Shown: positions 45,774-56,487, counted from the stretch's first letter. The stretch is 64,000 nucleotides of DNA from Adiantum capillus-veneris (GCA_014529385.2 CM043966.1:38050239-38114238), one strand, 5' to 3'. Made by a program: numbers and translations. Notes: generated by a model from the sequence alone, not told the origin.

Positions 45774-46699
45774 ATTCCGAAAATTGCGCTGACATGATGA
45801 CGTGACAGGCTGTACGGATTTTCGTAAATTGCGCTGGCAGCTTTTGGCATTGCTTTTTGGACCAGAAGTTTTTGAAAACTTTTTATGTTTTTTGGACGAG
45901 AAGCTTTTGAGTTTGAAAGCTTTTCATATAAACTGCTTTTCAGGCCAAGGGCCTTAAAATATGAGGCTAGGGCTCATTCTCTGGTATGCTTCAGTACGAA
46001 GGTGCAGAGTCTGGAGTACCGGCTTGTACTTTGATGATGCAATATAAAGAAATACCGAAAGGGGCGCCAAGGTTTGGGCCAATACTCTCTGGGGTGGAAT
46101 TCCGCCACTCCGTGTCGCGTGTCGTCTCTCTCTCTCTCTCTCAGTTCAGTTGTTATTGAAGTGCGAAGAGTTTGTTCAGTCTGTTCTTTTCTATTGGCAC
46201 GTGGTGCCCGCCTTGTGACATTACTTGTGTCCTTGTTTCGAAGGATCAATTTGAAGGACCTTGTGCGGTGCTGTTGTGAATTGCAAAAAGAGATTCAATG
46301 GTATTGTCTGCAAAAGAAGTCTGACTTCATTTAGAGACTTATGTGAAAAACTGCAAACTCAAAAGCTACTGGCCCAAAAAGCTGTTAGCGTGAATCGCGG
46401 AAATCTGTACAGCCTACCACGTGGCACAACCAACGCAAAAAGCGGGATCTCTGTATAGTTGCAACATCAGCATGTCGGCACAATTTGCGGGATCTCGTAC
46501 TGCTTTGCGACGTCATCAATATATGCTGCCACGTCATCAGTTTGTGACATACCCCCCTCGACATCAAAATTAGACATAAGCCATAAACTGATTTATTAGA
46601 CACTCGATTACGCTTGCAAAATCAGACATAAGAATTGTAATTGCCCTCGATTACGCCTGCAAAATCAGACATAAGCCATAAACCAATTCAGTAGAAACT
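45774..46699. other. Probable LTR-derived DNA
   Basis: No gene. A 23-base phrase with ACCGAAAGGGGCGCC (46049-46071) recurs inverted near 62200. TACCCCCCTC (46550-46559) after TGACA resembles an LTR/purine-tract junction of a minus-strand element. Confidence 0.45.
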
Positions 46700-47080
46700 T
46701 GTTAGATTTACACCACTCTGCTGCTTCACACATGTCTAGGGCACTTCCTTGTACGGCTAGCGTCTCCGGGCTGGCCACCCATAGCATAGGTTGTACCTTG
46801 TCCAGCCGTCCGAGTTTGGGGCCAGCCACCCACTTGAGTTGGGCGCCCACCACCTTGGGCACTCATAAATATGGGGGCCAAGGGGGTACACATTTCATAG
46901 ACATCTGATCATTGTACAGGTCTTTTGCTCTGGTAGTCAGTGGGGGACCTGATCGCCCCCTCTTCCTACATCTAGCGTTTTGTGTTGTTCTCTCTCTCTA
47001 TCTCTCCTCTCCTCTCCTCTCCTCTCTCTCTCTCTCTCCTCTCCTCTCATCTCTCACGCTTCCGCACACGTGCACTCACA
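46700..47080 (+). repeat. NA2a 5' LTR (381 bp)
   Basis: TGTTAGATTT to CACTCACA. It has a CATAAATATGGGGG segment (possible TATA element, 46864-46877) and a 60-base CT-rich stretch before its end. Confidence 0.85.
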
Positions 47081-47707
47081 TGGTATCAACAGCTTCAGGC
47101 TCTCCATGGGACGAGCGCTTCATTGTCAGCATGAGGTTCTCCTCCCGAAGATTAGATCAGCTAGTGTTTGTGTAGATCTGCCAGCGTTTTGCAAAAGCGA
47201 GGCAAGCGGTGGAACTTGGAGAGTTTTCATTGCAGAGGACCTTCTCCACCTACGTTTTTTGTCTCCACACCTGGCGTTTTTGCTTCTGGCTGCCAGCGCT
47301 ACCCTTTTTGGGACCATTTGTCGTCAGAAAACCCCTCTGCCCCATCTGCGTTTTCAGCCAGATCTGCGTTTTTGGGATCTGTTGCGTTTTTGGACAGCAA
47401 GCCAGCGTTTCCTGCAGAGAGGGGGAGCGTTGGGCTTCCTACCCCCGATCTTACCTTTTGACACACCGGCTTGGCATGTGGTGCCTTGTCGGCGCATATC
47501 CTCTCCATTTCCGTCAGATTACAATGATACACCTGCTGTTTTTTCTCTGTTTGAAGCCCATCTGGGGTTGTTACCGTGATTCCCCACCCTCCCCAGACCC
47601 TCTGCACCGCTCCTGACCCTGCCGAGGGCGTACAACAGCGTTTTCATCACCTCGCAGTTGCGTTTTTGGGTGGACAACAGCCACATGGTTCGTGTTTTTC
47701 ATAGAGG

Positions 47708-48052
47708 ATGAGATTACCTCTTGCTAGGACACCATCTGGTGGTGGTCCATGGGTTCTCTCAGTGACTGTTGCAGTATACGGTATCTTCGACATTGGCTTG
47801 ATCATCTACGGGAGTACGCTCTTTGGGAGATCCATTCATTCCAGCCATCATTCGGCGGTTGCACACTTAAGAGGGGGTGGTGACTTGTGGTTTGCTATGG
47901 ACACACCTATGCACTCATTAGAGGAGTTGTCACGAGATATGGCCATGCCCATGGCATATGGGATTCCGACATTCCCAGAGACGACACCACCATCTTGGGT
48001 GGACAGACACCTACCACTTAACCTCGACACGTCAGATCACTTGCTTACATAG
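47708..48052 (+). CDS. NA2 conserved open frame of unknown function (114 aa)
   Basis: The frame includes ARTPSGGGPWVLSVTVAVYG, IFDIGLIIYGSTLFGRSI, HHSAVAHLRGGGDLWFAMDT and GIPTFPETTPPSWVDRHLPL. Copy b encodes the same chain with about one change in five residues by eye. I know no protein family like it, and no zinc knuckle, protease or polymerase motif is present. In copy b the frame runs through the point where this one stops (LLT-stop-EHLHGLRERILDLF), so the original protein was longer. It could also be a non-coding RNA region that happens to stay open. The ATG is only the first available. Confidence 0.4.
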   Translation: MRLPLARTPSGGGPWVLSVTVAVYGIFDIGLIIYGSTLFGRSIHSSHHSAVAHLRGGGDLWFAMDTPMHSLEELSRDMAMPMAYGIPTFPETTPPSWVDRHLPLNLDTSDHLLT

Positions 48053-48509
48053 GAGCATCTACATGGACTTAGGGAGAGGATCTTGGATCTCTTCTTCGAC
48101 AGGTTTATTGCTTGGATTTACAGACTAAAGTGGGACTTTAGTGCTTTGGACTGTTGGAGAGTTCACCCTCGAGATGCGGGAGATCAGGCATCCCGCGACT
48201 ACATCCGGAGCTTGGCTTGGCTTGGCTGGCAGTGCAATTGCTCTTCTACACTCCTGATCATGTGGATTGCTACCTTCAGAGTTGCTTACACTCACTCTCG
48301 ATAACCTTACAACAGACTTATCCCCCGACCTGAGCAATAGGCCTCTCCCAGCTCATTTACATTGAGTGCCACACCGAGATGCGGTTTTGTGGCGTTGTTG
48401 GCGTGGATTTTGTTTTGGTTGACACCGGAGGATTGGAGGCAGGAGATACATGGAAGACGGCACAGATAGATTGGTCTGGCCTTTCCTCTTCTCAGAGGAT
48501 CTTCACAGC

Positions 48510-48745
48510 GCAGACTTCCAAGTTTGGCTTCCCTACTTCTACATGATGATTACGGTGCAGTAAGCTTGGTTTGACCACACCTCTTCTCAGAGGTCCTTCA
48601 CAGCGCAGACTGTTGAGTCTGGCTTTCCCCTCATCTTGGATTACCCTACCTACTGACGGGACACCATCCGGTGGTGTTCGTGCGGTCTTCCGGTGACTGC
48701 TGCAGCTTACGGTAGCTTCGACAATGCAGACTGTCTAGTCTGGCT
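48510..48745 (+). repeat. Three iterated hairpins GCAGACT...AGTCTGGC
   Basis: GCAGACTTCCAAGTTTGGCT (48510), GCAGACTGTTGAGTCTGGCT (48605) and GCAGACTGTCTAGTCTGGCT (48726) each fold into a 6-7-bp stem with a 4-base loop. Two are preceded by CTTCTCAGAGG and CTTCACAGC. Copy b keeps all three. Confidence 0.65.
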
Positions 48746-49217
48746 TTCCTTGTTTTGGAGCTACATCTCGCCTTCTTGGAGTTTTACACAACTTAGCCAC
48801 CTGGCCACCTTGGGTTGCAGGTTCATGCATTGACAGGCTTCCGGTCATGCTCATGACGGTTCCTTGGCTTTCCCATTTTCTCCAAACGGTTTAACTACAG
48901 ACACCACAGATCCTATTGGGCAGGACACTTGCAGGTCTATTGGCACTTTTTTAATGACAAGGAGTAGTTTTCACACTCAGCTTGGGACCTTTATGCAATA
49001 TGTTCACCTTGTATTGGCGGAGTACAACAGTTTCCTACAGTGCTCGTGACGACACTTTACCATGGAGATTTCTTGGCGGTTGGGACACCCTAGACTGCTG
49101 CTATACTCGTGGAGTTCGTCGGAGTAGTCCTTCAGTGGACATGCCAACAGATCTCTTCAATTTGCCTCACATCTTCGGTTTCGTGCGGTTTGTTCAGCAT
49201 CAGGTGCTGAGAGGGGG

Positions 49218-49468
49218 TGTTAGATTAGATTTACACCACTCTGTTGCTTCACACAGGTCTAGGGTACTTCCTTGTACGACTAGTGTCTCAGGACTGGCCA
49301 CCCATAGCACAGGTCGTACCTTGTCCGGCCGCCCACTTTAGTTGGGTGCCCACCTTGGGCACTCATATATATGGGGCCAGGGGGTAACACATTTCATACA
49401 CTTCTAATCATTGTACAGGTCTTTTGCTCTGGTGGTCTGTGGGGGGCTGAGCGCCCTCTCTTCCTACA
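49218..49468 (+). repeat. NA2a 3' LTR, truncated
   Basis: Matches the left LTR up to CTTCCTACA and then stops. About 100 bases of the pyrimidine-rich end are missing. Confidence 0.82.
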
Positions 49469-50020
49469 CAAATCCAGCACTTGCACAAAGACGACAGTCG
49501 CTGAACATTCACATCACATTCAAGTCATATCACATAAAATCCATCCAGACCTAGGAATCACATAAAATCCATCCAGACCTAGGACCATGATTGTGGCAAC
49601 GTGTTTAGCAATGGCATCTAAATCCACACTGGACCTCACTGATGTTGGATTAACTAATTCTCATTGCGATCATGTCCATAGATTCTCAAGGCCGAAATGC
49701 TGCAGTCATTTCGTTTTTCAAATCTACACTCAAACACAATCACATGAATGAGTAGTTAAAAATCAGATTTATTTCCAGGAATACTAGTTCATCAATCACA
49801 CACTTAGTTCACACTGAACACAGTGTTTTAATCATTTAGTCTAGTCATCTTATTGCTGTTTAGTCATCTCATCCCTTGGGAACTCTTGATGTGCTCACCA
49901 TATTATCCAGTCATATCATTCATCATCATCATTCAAAAGTCATGATTCTTAAATTGAATCGTAATCAGGTTCATTCTAGAGCTGTCATTGCTCCCAATTG
50001 CATTCATTCGTCATCATCTC
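49469..50020. other. Non-coding DNA with a short direct repeat
   Basis: CACATAAAATCCATCCAG, then ACCTAGGA, occurs twice in a row near 49530-49585. No gene is seen. It ends at ATCTC, the target site of the next element. Confidence 0.6.
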
Positions 50021-51180
50021 TGTTAGGTGCAGCGGAATGATCTGTATTGCTCAAGGTTCCTTTTAGTTCTTAGGGAAGAAGAGAGTCTTCCGTCTTATGT
50101 AGAGTGCTGTGATCACGAACAAAGTGAGTGGATATTGTGCGTGCAAGTGAATGAGACTGAGAGATAGAGAGAGAAGAGAATACGACACCAGAGACGTTGT
50201 AAAACCCTCCTCCGAAGGCCCCACTCTCGTCGGCGAGAGTGGTCTACTTATGATTGCACAAAGTGGTACAATGACGATGCATGGACTGATGCAACCTATG
50301 ACTATGTCGGTGGGACGACGATGGTGATGACGAAGTCGACCTAAGGGCTGAAATCTGTGATCTTCTATTGGCTAAGTTTCGTGGTCTTCTTGGTGGCGGA
50401 AAATGACTGTTTCTTGCTGTTTTCATGGCTGAAAATGACTGGTTTATTCGGGGGTCATGTTGAGGGTGAAAACGCTGATGTTGCTGGCTGGAAATGCTGC
50501 AAATCTGCAAGATAGGGCAGCGTTTTTAATGGGCTGCAAACCTGCTGCAAAAACGCTGAAGGGACTGAAGTTCTGCTGCGTTTTTGAGGCTGAAAAGCTG
50601 AGGTAAAAACGCTATGGCTGCTGGTGGTTGCAATCCCAAAAACGCTGGCTTTTGGGGTTGCCTGAAGGGGGAACAAGCGCCAGGAAGAGAGCTTGTAGGC
50701 GATGGTTGAAACTTGGGAGGGAAAACGCCAAGGAAGGGGTGGTGATGGCGATGGTCTAATGTTGAGGGAGGGTACTGTTGAGAAGTTGCCTGTTGAGCGG
50801 GAAGCTCCTGCTGCCTCTTCTGCCAGAAAGTGCTAACTTGGGTTTGCTTATATATTAACTTAGCAATATTGCACTACCTACTTTTGTTGGAAAGTCACTT
50901 AAAAATAATAAGTGAAAATAACCAAAAATAGAAAAATAGGCTAAATGCACTGGAAAATTCCCCTAACTGATGCTAATGGATTCTGATGGGAATTCCGATG
51001 ATCATGTTGTGCGCAACCGGAGGATATGCATCTATGCTAAGTGACTGGGCATGCACGGTCTACGAATAGACTCACAGAAGTGCCAGATCACTGCTAATCT
51101 AGACTTGACTGAACTGACGGGAACCTTGCTATGGTGTAGCTTGTCCACGGACACATAGGGTTGGGATGTGTCACGTGACA
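50021..51180 (-). repeat. G3 3' LTR (1160 bp)
   Basis: About 27 bases shorter than the right copy because of a deletion near 50040. It contains at least six AAAACGC/GCGTTTT phrases (50468-50730). Confidence 0.92.
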
Positions 51181-52038
51181 TCCCCTCCTTTTCAAAGTGA
51201 GGTACTGGTACCGAACTGTATGGCGTCGAGGGAGATCGCCAACAACATTCGGAATCCTGGAAGGCTCTTCGCCGGCCCACTCTGCTGTGTGGGTTGAGCG
51301 GTACTTGAACTTCATAAAGGTCTGCAACGCTTGCTTCTTTGGGCCGCGCCAAAAGCGACACAAAGTCGTTTGAATCTCCTTTCTTACGTCAACTTCGTCT
51401 AGAGATCTGCTTCTTTCGTCTGGAAGAATCTCCATGGTTGAAAATTCTTGAAACCATCTCCAACACAAAACCATGAACATACCCATTCCATGTAAAGTGA
51501 AGGAAAAAAATATTGTCTTCTCTAAAGACCGTGTATGCAATGTCGATGAACATAGAGACGGAGTGACAAACCGTTCATCAAACACATGCAAACAATGAGG
51601 TCGAATCTTTTCTGTTTGATTGAAATCAATCAACTGTGGCAAATCACAAAGGAAATGCCCATGCTTGGTGCTCATACAGTCACGTGCTCTTTCGGAAACT
51701 GTGTCATGCCAAGGAAGAGACATGGAATGTGACTTCCTGACATACAAACTTTTCATCTTTTCATTAAAATTCCGCATACGTTTGTGCTCATCCGTGAGAG
51801 AAACGTGCTCAACATACAATATGTCATGTCTAGGAAAAGGGATCACATAACGATGCTGACTAAAATACAGGAAACCTTCATGAATGAAACACTCGAACAA
51901 TGCGTGCGTATCAATCATGCGAACACAGAATACTTCCTGTGAGGGTGCTTTTGACCAAGGCTCGAGAGCCAAGATGGCTTCTTCGGGATCTATCGAATCT
52001 TCTTGTGGGGGATCTGTGGATCTCAACTCGAAAGCCAA
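51094..52038 (-). CDS. G3 unrecognised frame in place of pol (314 aa)
   Basis: An intact 314-residue frame from 52038 to 51094, its last 86 bases inside the 3' LTR. It starts AFELRSTDPPQEDSIDPEEA and includes HEGFLYFSQHRYVIPFPRHD, NEKMKSLYVRKSHSMSLPWH, KHGHFLCDLPQLIDFNQTEK and LHGMGMFMVLCWRWFQEFS. The C-terminal third is basic (RKEIQTTLCRFWRGPKKQAL). No RT, RNase H or integrase motif, signal peptide or clear membrane segment is seen. It stays open although gag upstream has two frame changes. It may be a captured host sequence or an element-specific protein. The start could lie elsewhere, since the protease frame ends close by (52042). Confidence 0.5.
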   Translation of the reverse strand: MAFELRSTDPPQEDSIDPEEAILALEPWSKAPSQEVFCVRMIDTHALFECFIHEGFLYFSQHRYVIPFPRHDILYVEHVSLTDEHKRMRNFNEKMKSLYVRKSHSMSLPWHDTVSERARDCMSTKHGHFLCDLPQLIDFNQTEKIRPHCLHVFDERFVTPSLCSSTLHTRSLEKTIFFSFTLHGMGMFMVLCWRWFQEFSTMEILPDERSRSLDEVDVRKEIQTTLCRFWRGPKKQALQTFMKFKYRSTHTAEWAGEEPSRIPNVVGDLPRRHTVRYQYLTLKRRGCHVTHPNPMCPWTSYTIARFPSVQSSLD

Positions 52039-52041
52039 GAT

Positions 52042-52720
52042 CTATTCTTGGTGATTGATCGAATCTACAACGAGGTTAGCTTTGCTAGGAAAAGCATCCA
52101 CTAACTCATCATGCTTGTGAACAATCACATCTTCAACATGCAAATCATCATGCTTGTCATTGTCATCCAAATCATCATGCAAATCATTATCCTTCAAATC
52201 ATCACGCTTCTCATAATCATTCAAATCCTGTGTCATGCTGTGGAGAAAAAGAGACTGAGAGAGAGTCTCCTTATCTCGAATCCTTTCAACCTTGTCCTGT
52301 ATATTAGCAATGAGAGATGGAGAATGAACAATGTCCTCTCCATGAAAGACAGTAGGAGAATCACTTTTGGCATCGAGAGTTAAAGTGTTAGCCTCCCAAT
52401 CAACGAGAGGGTTTATTTCAGGAAACCATTTCATGCCTAAAATCAAATCACATCCTGAGAGAGGAGAAACAACAAATCTTCTAGTGAAGGTAGTCTGTTG
52501 AATTGCAAACAACATATCAAGGCTCTCTTTCGTGATGAGAGCGTCCATACCAGGACGAAAGCCAGAGACCTCGATAGGAGATCTCGGACTTACTTCGAGG
52601 CGGGCTCTCTCAACGAGAGGGACTGATCACATCATGCATACTACTTGGGTCAAACAATATGACAAAACGGTGTCCTGACGTACGACCATAACATTTAATG
52701 AGAGAATCATCAATGGGAGG
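52042..52720 (-). pseudogene. G3 protease
   Basis: Near 52690 the minus strand reads RFVILFDPSSMHDVI, the protease active-site region with D-P-S-S in place of D-S-G. After a frame change the 168-codon frame (52548-52042) contains TRRFVVSPLSGCDLILGMKW and FPEINPLVDWEANTLTLD, the usual Gypsy protease C-terminal block. The tail holds a repeat of Asp/His-rich phrases (DLKDNDLHDDLDDNDKHDDL) that looks like a slippage product. Protease would process Gag; this copy is shifted and has altered active-site residues. Confidence 0.75.
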
Positions 52721-54111
52721 GTCCTGAGAAACTTTGGGCACACCCATGTTATCATTCATTGCATTGACAGATGTAGTGGGTGTTGTGGGTTCTTTTGATT
52801 CATTCGATTCAAGCTTAGGACATGTTCGTTTTATGTGACCCTTAATGTGACAATGAAAACAACGACCTTCCTTAGAATAAGTGCTTTGTTCTTCCGACGT
52901 GATGTATCCTCCTACAATTCCTTGTGCTACCTTTTCATCTGGAGTAAGCTTAGGTTTAGCAGTTGTATTAGCCTTACCCTTAGATTCATTGGAAGAATTC
53001 TTTGATGAGAGACTGCTGGAAGATTGGTTAGAAGAGTTATCATTCTTACCATTCTTACCGTTCTTACCGTTTTAAGGGTTCTGAGAAGTCTGCGAGGTAC
53101 TTGTGGAAGTCTTGTTCTCCTTAGGCCTTCCCTTGTTGTGCTTCATCTCCTGTGCGAGAGCGATCTCTACCGCCTTGTTGAGATTGATTGGATCGAGTAC
53201 CTCGACATCGTACTTGATATACTCGTCCAATCCAAAGAGAAAAGCCTCTTTGCACTCATCATCCGACATGCGTAATTGGGTACCTAGCTGCAAAACACGA
53301 TTAGAGAAAGACGTAACCGGCATACCGTTTTGCCTGAGAGCTCGCCAATCGTCCTTTAATCGTGCAAGGTACTGAGGTGGCATAAACCGCGCCTTGAGCT
53401 TGTCTTGGAAATCAGCCCAACTAAAAGAGAGGGGCGTGAAATCGTCGGCTGCCTCTAGGTGCGCGGCTAGCTGCCTCTTGCCATGCGTGGTACCAATTAA
53501 TGGCATCACCGGCAAGGTACATAACTGCCGTCAAAACTTTGCTATTTCCTGTCTTCTTAGTTGTCGCAAAATAAGCATTAAATTGATGCAACCAAGAATG
53601 AATAACTGTAGCATCCATCTTACTGTCATACTTATTGAAAGTCAACTTTTCTGCGACTGGATGGTTGGAATCCGCAATCGTGGCTTGCGCCACTTGACGA
53701 ACTCCCACGATCTTTGGGTGGTTCGATCTTCGAGGATAGGACTTGGGCAATCAATTCTTGAGTGCGTAGCTCTCGTCGAGCCTCACGCTCGGTCTCCAAA
53801 GCCAATCTATGAGCGGCACAATCGGCCTCCAATGTCGCGTTTCTTACTGCTGCTTCCTCCTTCCTTAGTTCTTTTCTTTCTTTTCTTGCGTCGCGCTTGC
53901 GTTCTAAAGCAAGCAGCTTGTCTTCCTGTCTATCCATCATGGCAGCTATTTGCTTCATCATTGCCTCCATAGGGTCTGGTGCACTTGGTGGCGTAGATGG
54001 CGAAGGGGGAGGGTTGAAGAAATCATCTCCGGGTGGGGACGAGTCTTGGTTGCCTCTCTCATGCTCATCACCTGTATGCGAAGTATCCATTCCGCTTCGG
54101 GTGACGACCAT
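52721..54111 (-). pseudogene. G3 Gag with zinc knuckle, two frame changes
   Basis: The protein starts MVVTRSGMDTSHTGDEHERG at 54111, a common plant Gypsy Gag start. Residues 45-120 form a charged, probably coiled-coil stretch (ERKRDARKERKELRKEEAAV). A shift near 53700 leads to the core: DSKMDATVIHSWLHQFNAYF and AGDAINWYHAWQEAA. A second shift near 53470 continues with FSWADFQDKLKARFMPPQYL and FLFGLDEYIKYDVEVL. The knuckle CFHCHIKGHIKRTC is readable near 52850. Gag would form particles and package RNA. Confidence 0.82.
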
Positions 54112-54130
54112 GCACTATGATCTTGGGGTC

Positions 54131-54300
54131 TTAAGTCGCGAGGAACTTGGGTTCTTGAGGGTCTTGAGGTTCTTGAGGTCCTTGATTTGTGAGAATCTTG
54201 GGTTCTTGAGGTTCTTGAGTCTTGAGGGTCTTGGGTTCTTGGGGTTCTTGAGGTTTTCTTTCGCTTGCAAATCGCGTTGAGAAGGATCTTCTCTTCACCC
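54131..54300 (-). repeat. Degenerate short repeat in the G3 leader
   Basis: Phrases of CTTGGGTTCTTGAGG type recur about eight times on the plus strand with units of 9-27 bases. Translation of the minus strand would give Gln-Glu-Pro repeats, but it precedes the gag start and is taken as non-coding. Confidence 0.7.
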
Positions 54301-54593
54301 GAGTTCTACTCTTTTCTGTGGGCGCACCCCCTTGTGGCCTTGCTCTCACACCAAGGTTGTTTTTTCCCACCTCACGTTGATTGGCCGGCCGCTAAGTGCA
54401 CGGTCCGCTCTCAATGAGTGAAAAGAGACACAAAGGGAGGCTGGACAAGCCCTTCTTTCTTGGGATTCCTGTCACTCTTCAACAAAACACGATTAGGAAT
54501 CGCCACGCCCAAGTAAACTTGGGTTCGTGCGATCGCAACAAGCAAAAAAAATTCTTGTGGTTCTTTCCTTGAGTAATGCAGAACACTTCCAAA

Positions 54594-54605
54594 GCTCTGA
54601 TACCA
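54594..54605 (-). other. G3 primer binding site, tRNA-iMet type
   Basis: GCTCTGATACCA on the plus strand, one base from the LTR. Confidence 0.93.
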
Positions 54606-54606
54606 A

Positions 54607-55793
54607 TGTTAGGTGCAGCGGAATGGATGTTGTATTTTCTCAAGATTAGTGATCTTTATTGCTCAAGGTTCCTTTTAGTTCTTAGGGAAGAAGAGAGTCT
54701 TCCGTCTTATGGAGAGTGCTGTGATCACGAACAAAGTGAGTGGATATTGTGCGTGCAAGTGAATGAGACTGAGAGATAGAGAGAGAAGAGAATATGACAC
54801 CAGAGACGTTGTAAAACCCTCCTCCGAAGGCCCCACTCTCGTCGGCGAGAGTGGTCTACTTATGATTGCACAAAGTGGTACAATGACGATGCAATGGACT
54901 GATGCAACCTGTGACTATGTCGGTGGGACGACGATGGTGATGACGAAGTCGACCTAAGGGCTGAAATCTGTGATCTTCTATTGGCTAAGTTTCGTGGTCT
55001 TCTTGGTGGCTGAAAATGACTGTTTCTTGCTGTTTTCATGGCTGAAAATGACTGGTTTATTCGGGGGTCATGCTGAGGGTGAAAACGCTGATGTTGCTGG
55101 CTGGAAATGCTGCAAATCTGCAAGATAGGGCAGCGTTTTTAATGGGCTGCAAACCTGCTGCAAAAACGCTGAAGGGACTGAAGTTCTGCTGCGTTTTTGA
55201 GGCTGAAAAGCTGAGGTAAAAACGCTATGGCTGCTGGTGGTTGCAATCCCAAAAACGTTGGCTTTTGGGGCTGCTTGAAGGGGGAACAAGCGCCAGGAAG
55301 AGAGCTTGTAGGCGATGGCTGAAACTTGGGAGGGAAAACGCCAAGGAAGGGTTGGTGATGGCGATGGTCTAATGTTGAGGGAGGGTACTGTTGAGAAGTT
55401 GCCTGTTGAGCGGGAAGCTCCTGCTGCCTCTTCTGCCAGAAAGTGCTAACTTGGGTTTGCTTATATATTAACTTAGCAAAATTGCCCTACCTACTTTTGT
55501 TGGAAAGTCACTTAAAAATAATAAGTGAAAATAACCAAAAATAGGAAAATAGGCTAAATGCATTGGAAAATTCCCCTAGCTGATGCTAATGTATTCTGAT
55601 GGGAATTCCGATGATCATGTTGTGTGCAACCGGAGGATATGCATCTATGCTAAGTGACTGGGCATGCACGGTCTACGAATAGACTCACAGAAGTGCCAGA
55701 TCACTGCTAATCTAGACTTGACTGAATTGACGGGAACCTTGCTATGGTGTAGCTTGTCCACGGACACATAGGGTTGGGATGTGTCACGTGACA
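54607..55793 (-). repeat. G3 5' LTR (1187 bp)
   Basis: Nearly identical to the left LTR by eye, with few substitutions, so G3 is one of the younger insertions here. Confidence 0.92.
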
Positions 55794-56039
55794 ATCTCAT
55801 TCTCACCTGTTATTTATACACAAATAACAAGATCTTCCAAAAACCTTTAATTACACACATAAATCAGAGTTATCTTCGAGAATTCCCATTTCAAAGTTTT
55901 TCATAAAGTCATAAAGCAAAATACTGTTAGTACATCAGTATCTCTTTCAATTTTCTTATCCAATATTTGTTCTGGATCGAGTATCTTCTCGCCCAGTTCT
56001 ATTTCAGTCTATCCGTTGTTCTCATTCTTGTGCCTTTTT
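55794..56039. other. Non-coding DNA right of G3
   Basis: No gene is seen. Probably further worn sequence of the Gypsy element whose Gag begins at 60025. Confidence 0.4.
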
Positions 56040-56409
56040 GGAGAACCGCACCGATATACGTCCTTGTTCCCCACAGTCGTAACACTTCCCCATTTTGAGA
56101 TATTCGTCTTTCTGTTCCTTTGTCAGTCAGGGACGTGCGTCTTTCTCGCTTTTGCTTGTGTCATCATTCGTTGAAAGTTGTTATGTTGTATAAGTCAAGT
56201 TACCTGAATGCATAACAAATACTTGCTTAGCATGTCCCATCAATTGCTGTACGAACTGAGATTTTTGTAATAAGCACTAGTCTCGTATCTCTTTGGGAAG
56301 TCCATAGCAAAATCGGTCTATTTGCTGCTTAAAACTGATCATTTTAAAAGATGAGGCAGGAAGAAAAACATCCCAAAATCTCTCACAATAAAGATCCAAA
56401 GTATCTCCC
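56040..56409 (-). pseudogene. Gypsy Gag, distal part (split by NA2b)
   Basis: The minus strand reads DTLDLYCERFWDVFLPASSF and QQIDRFCYGLPKEIRD, the end of a Gag core, and then a knuckle-like CYDCGEQGRIS near 56070 in which the usual histidine is Arg. The proximal part lies at 59569-60025, on the other side of NA2b. Removing NA2b and one CTCCC restores a continuous reading at this junction. Confidence 0.78.
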
Positions 56410-56434
56410 TGTGAGAGTGCGCGTGTGCGGAAGC

Positions 56435-56487
<53 letters not shown>

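Larger units (their letters stand above)
46700..49468 (+). mobile_element. NA2 copy a: non-autonomous LTR element, right LTR truncated
   Basis: The left LTR spans 46700-47080 and a primer site TGGTATCAACAGC starts at 47081. The purine tract GAGAGGGGG precedes the right LTR (49218), which breaks off at 49468 in CTTCCTACA, missing its pyrimidine-rich end. No retrotransposon protein domain was found. A conserved frame (47708-48052) and three iterated hairpins are shared with copy b at 56410-59568. No target duplication can be tested because the right end is lost. Confidence 0.85.
50021..55793 (-). mobile_element. G3: Gypsy-like element with gag and protease but no RT or integrase
   Basis: LTRs at 50021-51180 and 54607-55793 read TGTTAGGTGCAGCGG to GTCACGTGACA. 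A tRNA-iMet primer site lies at 54594-54605 (minus) and a purine tract (GAAAAGGAGGGGA) at 51181-51193. Perfect ATCTC duplications flank it (50016-50020 and 55794-55798). The gag N-terminus MVVTRSG, a zinc knuckle and a protease identify it as Gypsy-like. Where RT, RNase H and integrase should be there is a single unrecognised 314-codon frame. It is therefore non-autonomous. Confidence 0.92.

Noticed and set aside
47209-47616. Frames of 102-199 codons in the NA2a leader
   Set aside because: The corresponding region of NA2b does not keep the same frames.
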